A stretch of DNA of 64,000 nt, from the NCBI RefSeq assembly GCF_007097145.1, contig NZ_VJVZ01000013.1, positions 1 to 64,000 of the forward strand, in the 5' to 3' direction. The notes under the pieces are model-generated. The model did no database searches. It was not told where the DNA came from and saw nothing but the letters and a program-made list of their open reading frames with translations. The stretch comes from Flavobacterium zepuense. GTDB lineage: Bacteria > Bacteroidota > Bacteroidia > Flavobacteriales > Flavobacteriaceae. Positions within the stretch are counted from its first letter, which is position 1. Each line of letters begins with the position of its first letter. The position numbers were made by a program, and so were the translations under genes. Below are positions 1 through 7,747 of the stretch, piece by piece.

Positions 1-1
1 C

Positions 2-64
2 ATAACCTACCCTGAAGGGGCGGTGACCAAAGAATTTAAAGCACACTTTACCCTGAAAAGGTAA
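2..64 (+). CDS. C-terminal end of an upstream protein (partial)
   Basis: A reading frame without stops enters from the left edge and ends at TAA 62-64, giving 20 residues ending FTLKR. A hairpin terminator follows about 30 bases later, which fits the end of a transcription unit. Too little is present to assign a family. Confidence 0.45.
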   Translation: MTYPEGAVTKEFKAHFTLKR

Positions 65-94
65 CAATCCAACAGGATAATAGTTAATACAAGG

Positions 95-127
95 ACAACC
101 CCACGTTTTCACGCGGGGTTGTTTGTT
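95..127 (+). terminator. Rho-independent terminator
   Basis: The 8-base stem ACAACCCC/GGGGTTGT (95-102 with 115-122) encloses a 12-base loop and is followed by a T-rich run. It lies downstream of the partial gene at the left edge. Confidence 0.7.
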
Positions 128-132
128 TATGG

Positions 133-306
133 GTAGAGACGCAATGCTTTGCGTCTGGCGTAATGTATAAAATGTTTTTGGAGACGCAGTGCTTTGCGGG
201 TCCAACAATACATCCAATTTGTTAATCAGAATGGGAGACGCAAGGCATTGCGTCTCTACGGAGGATGTATGATAGTAGCGGCAGATGCAATGCATTGCGT
301 CGCTAC
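133..306. repeat. Four copies of a palindromic GACGCAA..TTGCGTC repeat
   Basis: Imperfect palindromes lie at 133-156, 180-198, 235-259 and 275-306. The shared core is GACGCAATGCNTTGCGTC, and full copies are bounded by GTAG...CTAC. The last copy overlaps the stop codon of the AsmA-like gene on the minus strand (complement of 303-305). Short palindromes of this kind are typical REP-like elements; the family assignment is inference. No gene is seen in the rest of this stretch. Confidence 0.75.
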
Positions 307-2765
307 TCTTTTTTACTGCCTAATTTTATTTTAACCTTACCGTCTTCATCATCTTCGGCTTTAAGGTGTACTACAATACCGCGATTACGGCGTTTGGCAA
401 GCTCTTCCTTGTCGGTAATTTCTTTATCATTTTTAGGATTGCGCAGCGGCACATCAATATAAATCTGTGTGCCTCGTCCAAAGGAATAGATACCCTCAAT
501 ATCCATATTCAATACACTGCTGTTTATCTGCATGGGATGGATGGTAACTTTTTCGCCCTTAACATCAAACTTGCCTTTAAGGTCGTAAAACTCTATGTTC
601 TTCATATCCCTGAACGGAAAGGCAAATTTGCCCACATTACGCACGGGTTCAAAATCTATAAGCCTGCCCTTTTTTAGTCCGAAACTCACAGTGCCATACA
701 TCGATTTTGGTACGAGTGCACCATTACTGTCTATGATTCCGGTAACATCGGCATTAGACGAAAAATAACCCTTAAGGTTTTCTGACTTTAATGCTTCCAT
801 CCCAAAATTATCAAAGGAGTACAGGAATTTTTGCATATCTACATTACTAACGGTGGCGTTAAGTTTATATTTATTTACATTGCCCTGCGCCATGCTGCCG
901 TTAATAAGCAGGGTACCCCCGGCATGATTAAGTCCCGCATTTTTTATAAAAACGGCATTATCGGTAAGCAGCACATCTGCCTTAGCATTGGTGGCATAAA
1001 AGTGGTTGTAATACAGCTTATCCACGCGCAGTTTCATATCTACATTGCTCTTTTCAAACAGTTGGTTAAGGTCATCGGTAAAATTACCTTTGCGGGCTTT
1101 TTTAATAGCGGCTTTGGCTTTTTGGCGGCTGCCTAAAAAGCCCATAAACTCACCCATGTGCAGCTGCGGGCTGTTTATCTTCCACTCTAAAACTATCTTT
1201 TGCGGATCGGTATAATACAGGTTCAGGAAGTTTTTAATGCTGCCCTGCATGTTCACGATGCTCTTACCGCTTTTAAGAATGATCTCGCTTATGTACAGGT
1301 CATCCTTATTAAAATTCAGGTTAACGCTAATATCTTTAAAATCAAGCTTCCTGGGAATGTAGGTAACATTGGCATCCTTAATAGCAACCAACCCGCTTAC
1401 CAGGGGCTTGGCAAGTTTAAAGTTTACAATATCGGCCTTAAAATTAACCTTAACGCTGCCGGTACCTTTTGTAAATTTTAAGAGGTCATCATCTACTAAT
1501 GCAGCCAGTTTTTGCATCTGAAAGTTGGAAGTAAAATCTCCGGTAGCAATGGGCTTCTCTAAATTAAGGATAAAAGCCTGTTTCATTACAAAAGGCAAAT
1601 CGGCATAAATGCCGTTGAAATTGTAAAGTTTAATTGCCGAATTAGCATCGGTAAAACCGTTTGCTTTTACATTATTATTTGTAAAAATGCCTGTAAAATT
1701 GCATTGTGTAATATCGCCGCCTGGGGTGGTAAGCACGTTATCTTTAATTTTTGCGGTAACATAAATAAGCGGATCGCCACTGCTGTTAAAGTCGCCGTCC
1801 AGCTTACAGGTAACGGCAATGGGGCTGGCCAGGTTAAACATCATTAATTTAGAGGTAATGTTAGGCGAAAGCAACCGCGCCGCATTGCCCCAAAGTATAT
1901 TATCATTCTCTATATCTATAATAAACTTAGATGATTCTCCTACGCCAAGCTTAGCGGCTATCATAAAACGTTCGCCGCCAATATCCAGCCTGTTCTTATC
2001 AAACGTAAGGAAACCTTCATCTTCGTTATACGTAATATCAAAACGGCCATCAAGGGTTTTGTTTTTAATAAAACTGCCACGCTGGGTGTTAAACGCCATG
2101 CTGTTTGCCATACCCTCCAGGTTAACACCGGCTTGCCAGCCATCGCTATTGTAATTTAAAGCCGCATCAAGGCTGCTTATCTTAAACTTATACAGTTTAT
2201 TGGTCTTGCGGTTATCGGCAGTAAAGGTTACGTTATACAGCCCAAGTTTGCGCAGTTCTGGGAAACCGCCGCCGCCCTTACTGTCTTTGGCAGGTTTCTT
2301 TTTTTTGGCAAAAACTGCCGAGTTGCTGTAGCCTGTAGCCGTGGTAAACAAATCGATACCCGCATTAATAATGGTTATCTTTTTAATCTCTATAGCGCCG
2401 CGCACAAGGGCAAGGGTATTAATGGCAACTTCGGCTTCGCCTGCGGTAAGCAGCGTGCGTTTATGGGTGGCATAAAGGCTGTCGCGCAGTACCACGTTTT
2501 GCAGTTTGAACGACACCCGCGGAAAGCCCTCTAAAAAAGTAGTTTCCATACCGCCTATGGTAAGGGTACCGCTAATACCATCGTTTAATGAGGATGTTAC
2601 CGATGCCAGCACTTCTTTTTTATGGGTATTAATGTACCATGCCAGCCCAATATAAGCAATAGCAATAATTAAAAGGAGGCCCAAAATTGTGCGCACCACG
2701 ATCCTGCCCCAACGGGGGAGCGCAAGCTGCCAGTAATTTTTTGCCTTGGTGTAGTTTTTCTTCAT
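303..2765 (-). CDS. AsmA-like large inner-membrane-anchored protein
   Basis: This 820-residue protein has a cytoplasmic basic N-terminus, one membrane segment near residues 20-45 (ILGLLLIIAIAYIGLAWYI) and a long beta-rich periplasmic part. The arrangement and the repeated 'LxGxxxxxG..' strands resemble the AsmA/TamB-like superfamily, which acts in envelope lipid transport or outer-membrane assembly. A longer frame begins at a TTG at 2780, but ATG 2765 (MKKNYTK) is the natural start. The last codon is followed by a TAG that lies inside the palindromic repeat at 275-306, so the 3' end may have been reshaped by repeat insertion. The AsmA family call is fairly safe; the substrate is unknown. Confidence 0.8.
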   Translation of the reverse strand: MKKNYTKAKNYWQLALPRWGRIVVRTILGLLLIIAIAYIGLAWYINTHKKEVLASVTSSLNDGISGTLTIGGMETTFLEGFPRVSFKLQNVVLRDSLYATHKRTLLTAGEAEVAINTLALVRGAIEIKKITIINAGIDLFTTATGYSNSAVFAKKKKPAKDSKGGGGFPELRKLGLYNVTFTADNRKTNKLYKFKISSLDAALNYNSDGWQAGVNLEGMANSMAFNTQRGSFIKNKTLDGRFDITYNEDEGFLTFDKNRLDIGGERFMIAAKLGVGESSKFIIDIENDNILWGNAARLLSPNITSKLMMFNLASPIAVTCKLDGDFNSSGDPLIYVTAKIKDNVLTTPGGDITQCNFTGIFTNNNVKANGFTDANSAIKLYNFNGIYADLPFVMKQAFILNLEKPIATGDFTSNFQMQKLAALVDDDLLKFTKGTGSVKVNFKADIVNFKLAKPLVSGLVAIKDANVTYIPRKLDFKDISVNLNFNKDDLYISEIILKSGKSIVNMQGSIKNFLNLYYTDPQKIVLEWKINSPQLHMGEFMGFLGSRQKAKAAIKKARKGNFTDDLNQLFEKSNVDMKLRVDKLYYNHFYATNAKADVLLTDNAVFIKNAGLNHAGGTLLINGSMAQGNVNKYKLNATVSNVDMQKFLYSFDNFGMEALKSENLKGYFSSNADVTGIIDSNGALVPKSMYGTVSFGLKKGRLIDFEPVRNVGKFAFPFRDMKNIEFYDLKGKFDVKGEKVTIHPMQINSSVLNMDIEGIYSFGRGTQIYIDVPLRNPKNDKEITDKEELAKRRNRGIVVHLKAEDDEDGKVKIKLGSKKE

Positions 2766-3099
2766 AGTAGGTGGGGCCAATAAACTGGCGCATAGCTACT
2801 AAGTTAAACTAACATCAATCAGTAGTGGGTTTAAAGTTTGTTAAATTATGTTACAAGTTGTTTTGGCTAAAAATGATAACTGTAAAAAAGCTATTATTTA
2901 ACTAATAACAACCGTTTGTAAAAAGTTATTAAGGTATTTTTAACAAGAAAAAATGTAGTACAACTGTAAAAACAGGTAACACGTCGATTAATTTACGAAT
3001 TATGGCGATTTAAATGTGAAAGTTTTGTTAATTTGAATTATAAATAATTAGTAATTAGGGTTTTGACCCTGAGCATAATAGTAAACCTAAAGCATAAAA
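2766..3099. other. AT-rich intergenic region
   Basis: These 334 bases separate two divergent genes. The stretch is AT-rich with runs such as TAACTAATAACAACC, and I see no ORF, hairpin terminator or clear TAnnTTTG box in it. It presumably holds the promoters of both neighbours. Confidence 0.5.
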
Positions 3100-3432
3100 A
3101 TGGAGCCAGTAGTACAACAATTTCATTTTAAGTACCACATCCTTAAGAGGATGTTTACAATTATGCCCCGTAAAAGGAAGGATATATCAATGCTATATAT
3201 TGATTATAACGGGGCGCCGGATAACGACCATGTTGCAATTAAATACCGTTTTAGGAACGCGATTTGGTTTAAGGCCGAAGACCATAAAACGATATCTAAC
3301 AAACTGGTGCTGCCTAAAACCGAAGGCAGGAACGAGGTTAACCTTACCGTGCACGGCCTTTTTAGGACCAGCATTTACAAACTGCTGCTAATGCCAGATT
3401 ACATACAGGTTGTAAAAATTAGCCATAATTAA
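3100..3432 (+). CDS. Hypothetical protein, 110 aa
   Basis: I do not recognise this protein. It begins at ATG 3100 (MEPVVQQFHFKYHIL) and is a compact basic soluble protein without signal peptide or membrane segment. Codon use resembles the neighbours, with frequent AGG/CGC Arg and GCC/GGC codons, and the frame is uninterrupted, so it is probably a real gene. The middle contains a mixed alpha/beta pattern (ISMLYIDYNGAPDNDHVAIKYRF). It stands alone between the divergent AsmA-like gene and a 2H phosphoesterase. Confidence 0.55.
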   Translation: MEPVVQQFHFKYHILKRMFTIMPRKRKDISMLYIDYNGAPDNDHVAIKYRFRNAIWFKAEDHKTISNKLVLPKTEGRNEVNLTVHGLFRTSIYKLLLMPDYIQVVKISHN

Positions 3433-3513
3433 TTTAGCCTGAGTGTCCCAATTGGCAAACCGTATTCGTTGGCACAGCAACTAAAATATGTAAAACATAG
3501 GCATATTCCTTTT

Positions 3514-3521
3514 TATCTTTG
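3514..3521 (+). promoter_or_regulatory. -7 box TATCTTTG
   Basis: This matches the Bacteroidota TAnnTTTG consensus and lies 16 bases before ATG 3538, implying a very short leader. It argues against the upstream in-frame TTG at 3469 as the start of the downstream gene. No convincing TTG is seen at the -33 position. Confidence 0.6.
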
Positions 3522-3537
3522 TGATAAAACCGAAACA

Positions 3538-4098
3538 ATGCCTGCCGAAAACCTTTACTTTATTGCGCTTATTCCGCCTGATGCCATAGCGGGGGAAGTT
3601 ACTGCGTTTAAAAATGACTTTGCTCTTAACTACAATAGTAAAGCCGCCTTAAAGAACATGCCGCACATTACCCTTAAAGCGCCTTTTAAAATTGAAGCCA
3701 AAAGACATAATGAGGTAATGGACTGGTTTGCGAACCTGCCAGTAAACGAAAAACCTTTTGAGGTAGAGCTAAACGATTTTGGCGTATTTGATAATGCTAA
3801 AAACCCAGTGGTGTTTGTACATCCGGTCGTAACCGATGCCCTGGCAAAGGTACAAAGGGCGCTTATTGATGGTTTTGAAGAGGCTTTCCCAAACATTGCA
3901 TTACAGTTTACTGAGAGGAACTTTAAACCCCATATGACCATTGCTTACCGCGACCTAACTTACACCGAATTTGAAAAAGCCTGGCAGGTCTACCGCCATA
4001 AAAAATATAACGCGAGTTTTCTTGCCGACCGTCTTTACCTGCTTAAACATAACGGTAGGGAGTGGCAGGTAGCGGCAGAGCATTCGCTCGCCCTTTGA
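3538..4098 (+). CDS. 2H phosphoesterase / 2'-5' RNA ligase-like protein
   Basis: This 186-residue protein carries the two HxT signatures of the 2H (LigT-like) superfamily: HIT at residues 43-45 (MPHITLKAPF) and HMT at 132-134 (KPHMTIAY). The two His/Thr pairs form the active site for 2',3'-cyclic phosphate or 2'-5' linkage chemistry. The size fits single-domain LigT/YjcG-like proteins. ATG 3538 is chosen because a -7 promoter box lies just upstream. The gene is monocistronic and is followed by the repeat cluster at 4138-4396. A second, diverged 2H gene lies at 15030-15665. The true substrate (RNA or a nucleotide) cannot be told from the sequence. Confidence 0.85.
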   Translation: MPAENLYFIALIPPDAIAGEVTAFKNDFALNYNSKAALKNMPHITLKAPFKIEAKRHNEVMDWFANLPVNEKPFEVELNDFGVFDNAKNPVVFVHPVVTDALAKVQRALIDGFEEAFPNIALQFTERNFKPHMTIAYRDLTYTEFEKAWQVYRHKKYNASFLADRLYLLKHNGREWQVAAEHSLAL

Positions 4099-4137
4099 TC
4101 ATGAAGCTTGTTACTCTTTGATACTTTTAAAACTAAA

Positions 4138-4396
4138 ATCCAAAAGTGAAATATTAGGTTGTTTTTGAAACAAAATCGCCTAAACAAAAAACACATATAG
4201 ATGAGGAGTTTTGGTATTTCACACCATAGCGTATACGTTTTTCGGAGTTTAAGTAAGCAATATTATGAAAGTTAAAACTAAAGAAAATCGAATTACCAAA
4301 AGTGAAATATCAAAATTTTACAATTGATTTTCAGGATGTTACGAGATGCTAAAAATCACGTTTTAGGGCATTTCAAAATCCAAAAGTGAAATATTA
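4138..4396 (+). repeat. Intergenic repeat cluster A (core ATCCAAAAGTGAAATATTA)
   Basis: Three direct copies of the core lie at 4138-4156, 4296-4310 (shorter) and 4378-4396. A TATTTCACACCATAGCG block sits between the first two, and a GTTTTAGGGCATTTCAAA block leads into the third. A mirror-image cluster with almost the same spacing occurs at 5278-5539, on the other side of the tRNA and an exported-protein gene. There is no ORF here. Confidence 0.85.
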
Positions 4397-4423
4397 AGCA
4401 CTTTTTGCCGAAATTTGAGTAAC

Positions 4424-4455
4424 AAAAAAGCCTCCACATCGCTGTGAAGGCTTTT
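4424..4455 (-). terminator. Terminator downstream of the tRNA
   Basis: On the minus strand, AAAAGCC(T/A).. pairs with GGCTTTT and ends in a run of T. It lies just 3' of the minus-strand tRNA and fits its transcription stop. Confidence 0.75.
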
Positions 4456-4465
4456 GTAAAACCAG

Positions 4466-4539
4466 TGGTCCCACCTGGGCTCGAACCAGGGACCACCTGA
4501 TTATGAGTCAGGTGCTCTAACCAACTGAGCTATAGGACC
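4466..4539 (-). tRNA. tRNA with CAU anticodon (Met or Ile2)
   Basis: This 74-base cloverleaf has an acceptor stem GGTCCTA/TGGGACC with discriminator A, a D arm TAGCTCAGTTGGTTAGAGC, an anticodon stem CCTGA/TCAGG around loop CTCATAA (anticodon at 4503-4505), and the T arm CCTGGTTCGAGCCCAGG. CCA is not encoded. The anticodon CAU fits either elongator Met or the lysidine-modified Ile2. The C4-G69 and C5-G68 acceptor pairs resemble Ile2, but I cannot decide. It is flanked by inverted repeat clusters. Confidence 0.95.
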
Positions 4540-4617
4540 GGTTTTGAGGTTGCAATATTACTACTATTTTTTAATGATTGCAAATAAATTTTAATCTTAT
4601 TTTTAATGTGCTGAACA

Positions 4618-5223
4618 TCAATTTGATGCTGTACCGTTCGCGGGCTTAGATTGCTTAATTCTCTTGTCCAGGAGGGCAAAATGAGCCTTGATATAGTCCA
4701 TTTTTTGCGACTTTATAGGGTATTTAATAGTAGTTTCCGATGTAAAAACCTCTATCGATTTTATGTCTTTAACCAGCAGATTATCAAAGGTTTGTTTCAT
4801 TTTTGCGGTATAATCCCCTCGTGGCATAAGGGCGTATCCGGCGTTAAAAGCAAGCTTATCACAGCTATTATCAGACACTTGCATACATTCTGCGGTGGTA
4901 CCATCGGTAAATGTAATAATAATCTTACCGGAATCATGCATAAGGCAACCCAAACGGGCATCATTATGAATCATACTGAGGTCTATAAAATAGGTTTCTA
5001 CAGGTGTATTGTTCTTAATATCAGAGGTATAGCCTGCCGAAAAAAACAACATTCCGTTGCGTGTAACGGTATCGTCCCACATCACGTCGGCGCCGGCGTG
5101 GTTGCTGGTAATAAAGGTTTTAGAACCTGTTTTAGGGTCTACATCGTTAACTTCAAGTCTTTGTGCAACAGATGATTGCGCTACGAATAACAATGCAAAA
5201 ATGGCGAATATACTATTTTTCAT
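4618..5223 (-). CDS. Exported hypothetical protein
   Basis: I do not recognise the family. The 201-residue product starts MKNSIFAIFALLFVAQSSVAQ, a clear signal peptide, so the mature protein is periplasmic or secreted. ATG 5223 is preferred over an upstream in-frame start at 5259 because the signal peptide begins there and a -7 box (TACATTTG) lies 23 bases upstream. The mature part has three Cys residues and the pattern CLMHDSGKIIITFTDGTTAEC, with no catalytic motif that I can name. It is a single gene between the tRNA and repeat cluster B. Confidence 0.7.
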   Translation of the reverse strand: MKNSIFAIFALLFVAQSSVAQRLEVNDVDPKTGSKTFITSNHAGADVMWDDTVTRNGMLFFSAGYTSDIKNNTPVETYFIDLSMIHNDARLGCLMHDSGKIIITFTDGTTAECMQVSDNSCDKLAFNAGYALMPRGDYTAKMKQTFDNLLVKDIKSIEVFTSETTIKYPIKSQKMDYIKAHFALLDKRIKQSKPANGTASN

Positions 5224-5246
5224 AACAGAGGTGGTAGTTGGTACCG

Positions 5247-5254
5247 CAAATGTA
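5247..5254 (-). promoter_or_regulatory. -7 box TACATTTG
   Basis: The minus-strand TACATTTG matches TAnnTTTG and lies 23 bases before ATG 5223 of the exported protein. Confidence 0.6.
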
Positions 5255-5277
5255 TGCAATTAACTCAAATTTAACGC

Positions 5278-5539
5278 TAATATTTCACTTTTGGATTGCG
5301 AGATGACCTAAAACGGCAATTTTAGTGTTTTGTAAGTTGCTGAAAATGAATACCAAATTTTTAATATTTCACTTTTGGACATTTTTGGTTTTTGATTGAA
5401 AATTGAAAAATTTAAAATTGAAAATTCGCCCCCGAAATTTTGAACATGCTATCGGTATTTTTTAAAAAACCGGTAAAACAATTCGCTATGGTGTGAAATA
5501 TTACAACCCGTATTTTGCTTTAATATTTCACTTTTGGAT
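5278..5539 (-). repeat. Intergenic repeat cluster B, mirror image of cluster A
   Basis: Three copies of the core lie in inverted orientation at 5278-5296, 5362-5379 and 5521-5539. The spacing of 84 and 159 bases is the mirror of 158 and 82 in cluster A. The internal CGCTATGGTGTGAAATA block (about 5483-5501) is the complement of the CACACCATAGCG block of cluster A. The surroundings are AT-rich, with repeated ATTGAAAAATTTAAAATT. There is no ORF. Confidence 0.85.
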
Positions 5540-5671
5540 TATTAGAATTTAAGATTGAAAAATTTAAAGATTTAAGATTAAAACTTTAAGCTTTTTTTAA
5601 TATCCTGCCCTAACCCACCAAATGGTAATAGTGGTATTTTTATGACATACTAAAAATTAAATACTAAAAAG

Positions 5672-5890
5672 ATGAAAGCGAACAATTTAAAACACCTGGC
5701 CGCGGTTGCCCTTATGGTTGCCGGCCTTGGCCTTACCTCTTGCGGAAGCAATAAAACCGAGGGTGAAGCCAGCACAAGCGTAGATAGTACCGTGGTAGAC
5801 AGCGCAACGGCTGTGTACCCGGACGGAGCTACAGAGCAAGCAGTAGATACTACCAAACAGCTAAATAACGACTCTATTGTAGCGCCTTAA
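5672..5890 (+). CDS. Small lipoprotein, 72 aa
   Basis: The N-terminus MKANNLKHLAAVALMVAGLGLTSC is a lipoprotein signal with lipobox LTSC at residues 21-24. The mature part, about 49 residues, is Ser/Thr/Asp-rich and looks disordered (EASTSVDSTVVDSATAVYPDG). No domain is recognised; such short acidic lipoproteins are common in Flavobacteriaceae. A strong terminator follows 20 bases after the stop. Confidence 0.75.
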   Translation: MKANNLKHLAAVALMVAGLGLTSCGSNKTEGEASTSVDSTVVDSATAVYPDGATEQAVDTTKQLNNDSIVAP

Positions 5891-5910
5891 CCCAGGCCGC
5901 CACATTGTAT

Positions 5911-5942
5911 AAAAAAGCAACCTCTACAGGGTTGCTTTTTTG
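5911..5942 (+). terminator. Rho-independent terminator
   Basis: AAAAAGCAACC pairs with GGGTTGCTTTTT around a short loop and runs into T residues. It ends the small lipoprotein unit. Confidence 0.85.
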
Positions 5943-6306
5943 TTTACTGAAAGAACGGCTTCAGTACTGCGATTAGTTTTGCATTGTAATTTTGCAGTCA
6001 CATTTGGGGTATCAGTTTTTTATACAATTTACTAAAACTTATTTATGCATTTCATGTTAGATAATAATTACCAATTGAACAAATCTTATTGCGGTACAGA
6101 GTGATTAATAGGCTAACCAACTTATTGTATAGTTAATTTCAATAATTTGAGCAGAAGTATATCAAATGGATTATAAGTGAGAGTTTTAATATCTCGGTTG
6201 TATACAAGGTCGACTAACTTATCAAGGTAGTGCTATGTAAAGTAATTACAAAAATAGTTTTTAAAAAATACCCATATATAGGTATTTTTAATTATTTTTA
6301 ATCGTA
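5943..6306. other. AT-rich intergenic region before the patatin cassette
   Basis: These 364 bases separate the lipoprotein terminator from the promoter box of the next operon. The stretch is very AT-rich, with no ORF, no match to the dispersed repeats of this window and no tRNA-like structure. An ACCCATATATAGGTAT partial palindrome lies near 6270-6286 and could be an operator. Confidence 0.4.
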
Positions 6307-6314
6307 TACTTTTG
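6307..6314 (+). promoter_or_regulatory. -7 box TACTTTTG of the patatin cassette
   Basis: TACTTTTG matches TAnnTTTG and lies 49 bases before ATG 6364. It shows that the AT-rich cassette carries a promoter of the host type. Confidence 0.55.
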
Positions 6315-6363
6315 CTTATTGCCAAAATTCAAAGCAATATATTTAAACCTACTTAGATTAATT

Positions 6364-7413
6364 ATGGCCTTATCAGATGCTCAAAAGGATCTTTATAGAG
6401 AATTATTAGATACCAATACTGTTTTAGATGATTTGCATGAATTACTAAAAAAATATAAAGATGACAATAAATCTTTAATACGTCTTAGCGGTACTAAACC
6501 AGATTTAATTAATAACATATTCGAGGCGGTTGATGCTAATATTATTAGCTTGATCGAAATTCAATCTTTGATTAAAGATACTGAAGAATATGGAGACCAA
6601 CATATTTTTGTTTTTGGATTATTAAATAATACAAGGGCACCTTATTATAACGACGCTAACGGTTTGGCGACAAAAATAATTCCCTCAAATAAACGCTCTA
6701 ATTTTCCGTTATTAACGATGATGCCTGAAAATTTTGAATGGGCAGACTTCAGGTCTCCAAATCGTGGCATAGACAATAGTTGGTACATGAAAATGTATGA
6801 TTTGAAAATAAGAGAGACAAAAGAAAACGATGATTTTGATGCGGTAACAAATAGAAGAACTGTTGTTTATAAAGTTTACCCTACACGTATGGTTTATTCT
6901 ATAGAATGGGATGGTAACGATAGGATTGAAATTAAAGTGAACAGAACCACCTTTGATTCGGCAAAAAGTCTTAAAAAGTCAATTGCTCAGGTAAAAAATG
7001 CTGTTTTTGGTGGTGGCAATGGGGTTTTAGTTGATCAGGACTTCGCTCCAGTTGATTTACGTGATGGGATTGCTAGAATTTTAGAAAATTCTGAAGAAAA
7101 TTCGTCGATTTATAAATTGATAATGGCTAATTTTGTGGACTCTAAAGGTGGATCAGGGCAATTTAGATCAATCGATGACTACGGAGATGATGATTTATTG
7201 TCAGAATCTAGCAGAAAAAGTGCAATTGAGGCATATCAAGATGGTAATGCTTCATGTACTGTTTTACATGTACGATTTTTAGCCAGCGGTTCAGGCGGTG
7301 CTTTAAAAAACGATGTTAATGTGATTATAAGCAGAGACGCAATTAATCATCTAATAATTCCAGCAAAAATAAAACCTTCAGAATATAGATATGTCAGAAG
7401 ACAAATTTATTAA
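6364..7413 (+). CDS. Unrecognised protein, first gene of the patatin cassette
   Basis: I do not recognise this 349-residue protein. The N-terminal ~75 residues are helical and charged (LYRELLDTNTVLDDLHELLKKYKDD). A mixed alpha/beta region with several Trp/Tyr follows (FEWADFRSPNRGIDNSWYMKMYD), then a Gly-rich loop (FGGGNG), an acidic DDYGDDD stretch and FLASGSGG near the C-terminus. No signal peptide, membrane segment, P-loop, nuclease or CD-NTase motif is visible. ATG 6364 is preferred over an in-frame TTG at 6319. The gene is strikingly AT-rich compared with its neighbours. It overlaps the second gene by 23 bases, so the two are probably translationally coupled. It may be a sensor or regulator for the patatin; that is inference. 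Confidence 0.75.
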   Translation: MALSDAQKDLYRELLDTNTVLDDLHELLKKYKDDNKSLIRLSGTKPDLINNIFEAVDANIISLIEIQSLIKDTEEYGDQHIFVFGLLNNTRAPYYNDANGLATKIIPSNKRSNFPLLTMMPENFEWADFRSPNRGIDNSWYMKMYDLKIRETKENDDFDAVTNRRTVVYKVYPTRMVYSIEWDGNDRIEIKVNRTTFDSAKSLKKSIAQVKNAVFGGGNGVLVDQDFAPVDLRDGIARILENSEENSSIYKLIMANFVDSKGGSGQFRSIDDYGDDDLLSESSRKSAIEAYQDGNASCTVLHVRFLASGSGGALKNDVNVIISRDAINHLIIPAKIKPSEYRYVRRQIY

Positions 7414-7741
7414 ACTTATAAAACTTTACCCTGATTACTCAAATGTTTTTCAGGCAGTTTTAAATTGGTTTCTTGCTCATCCAAAGCAAAAGTATATTTC
7501 TATGGATTTATTTTACAGTAATAAATATGCTATAACTAAAGAACAACTTAATGTAGCTTTCTATATAATGAAAGAGTCAAAAGTTGTTAAACCGGTTTAT
7601 AGAATATTAGATGAAAATGGACATAAGATAGGGAGGGATTATGAAGATGTAACTGAAATTCCTAAACATGTCAGCACTATGTTAGGTGATAAAAAAAGTA
7701 TTGATGACGTTTTCGTTGTTAACTATTATACATTAATCTAA
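7391..7741 (+). CDS. Unrecognised small protein, second gene of the patatin cassette
   Basis: This 116-residue soluble protein starts at ATG 7391 inside the end of the first gene. The pattern of helices followed by a likely beta hairpin (ISMDLFYSNKYAITKEQLNVAFYIMKESKVVKPVYRI) is suggestive of a winged-helix-like fold. The DNA-contacting face is not obvious, and the fold could equally serve protein-protein contact as an adaptor. Base composition is AT-rich, as in the flanking genes. Six bases separate its stop from the start of the patatin gene. No family is assigned. Confidence 0.7.
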   Translation: MSEDKFIKLIKLYPDYSNVFQAVLNWFLAHPKQKYISMDLFYSNKYAITKEQLNVAFYIMKESKVVKPVYRILDENGHKIGRDYEDVTEIPKHVSTMLGDKKSIDDVFVVNYYTLI

Positions 7742-7747
7742 AAATCT

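Noticed and set aside
4466..4539. Firm assignment of the tRNA as elongator Met
   Set aside because: The CAU anticodon also fits lysidine-modified Ile2, and the acceptor stem resembles Ile2, so the identity is left open.
4138..5539. CRISPR array
   Set aside because: The repeats are regularly shaped, but spacing varies (82-159), copies are inverted between clusters, and there are no cas genes.
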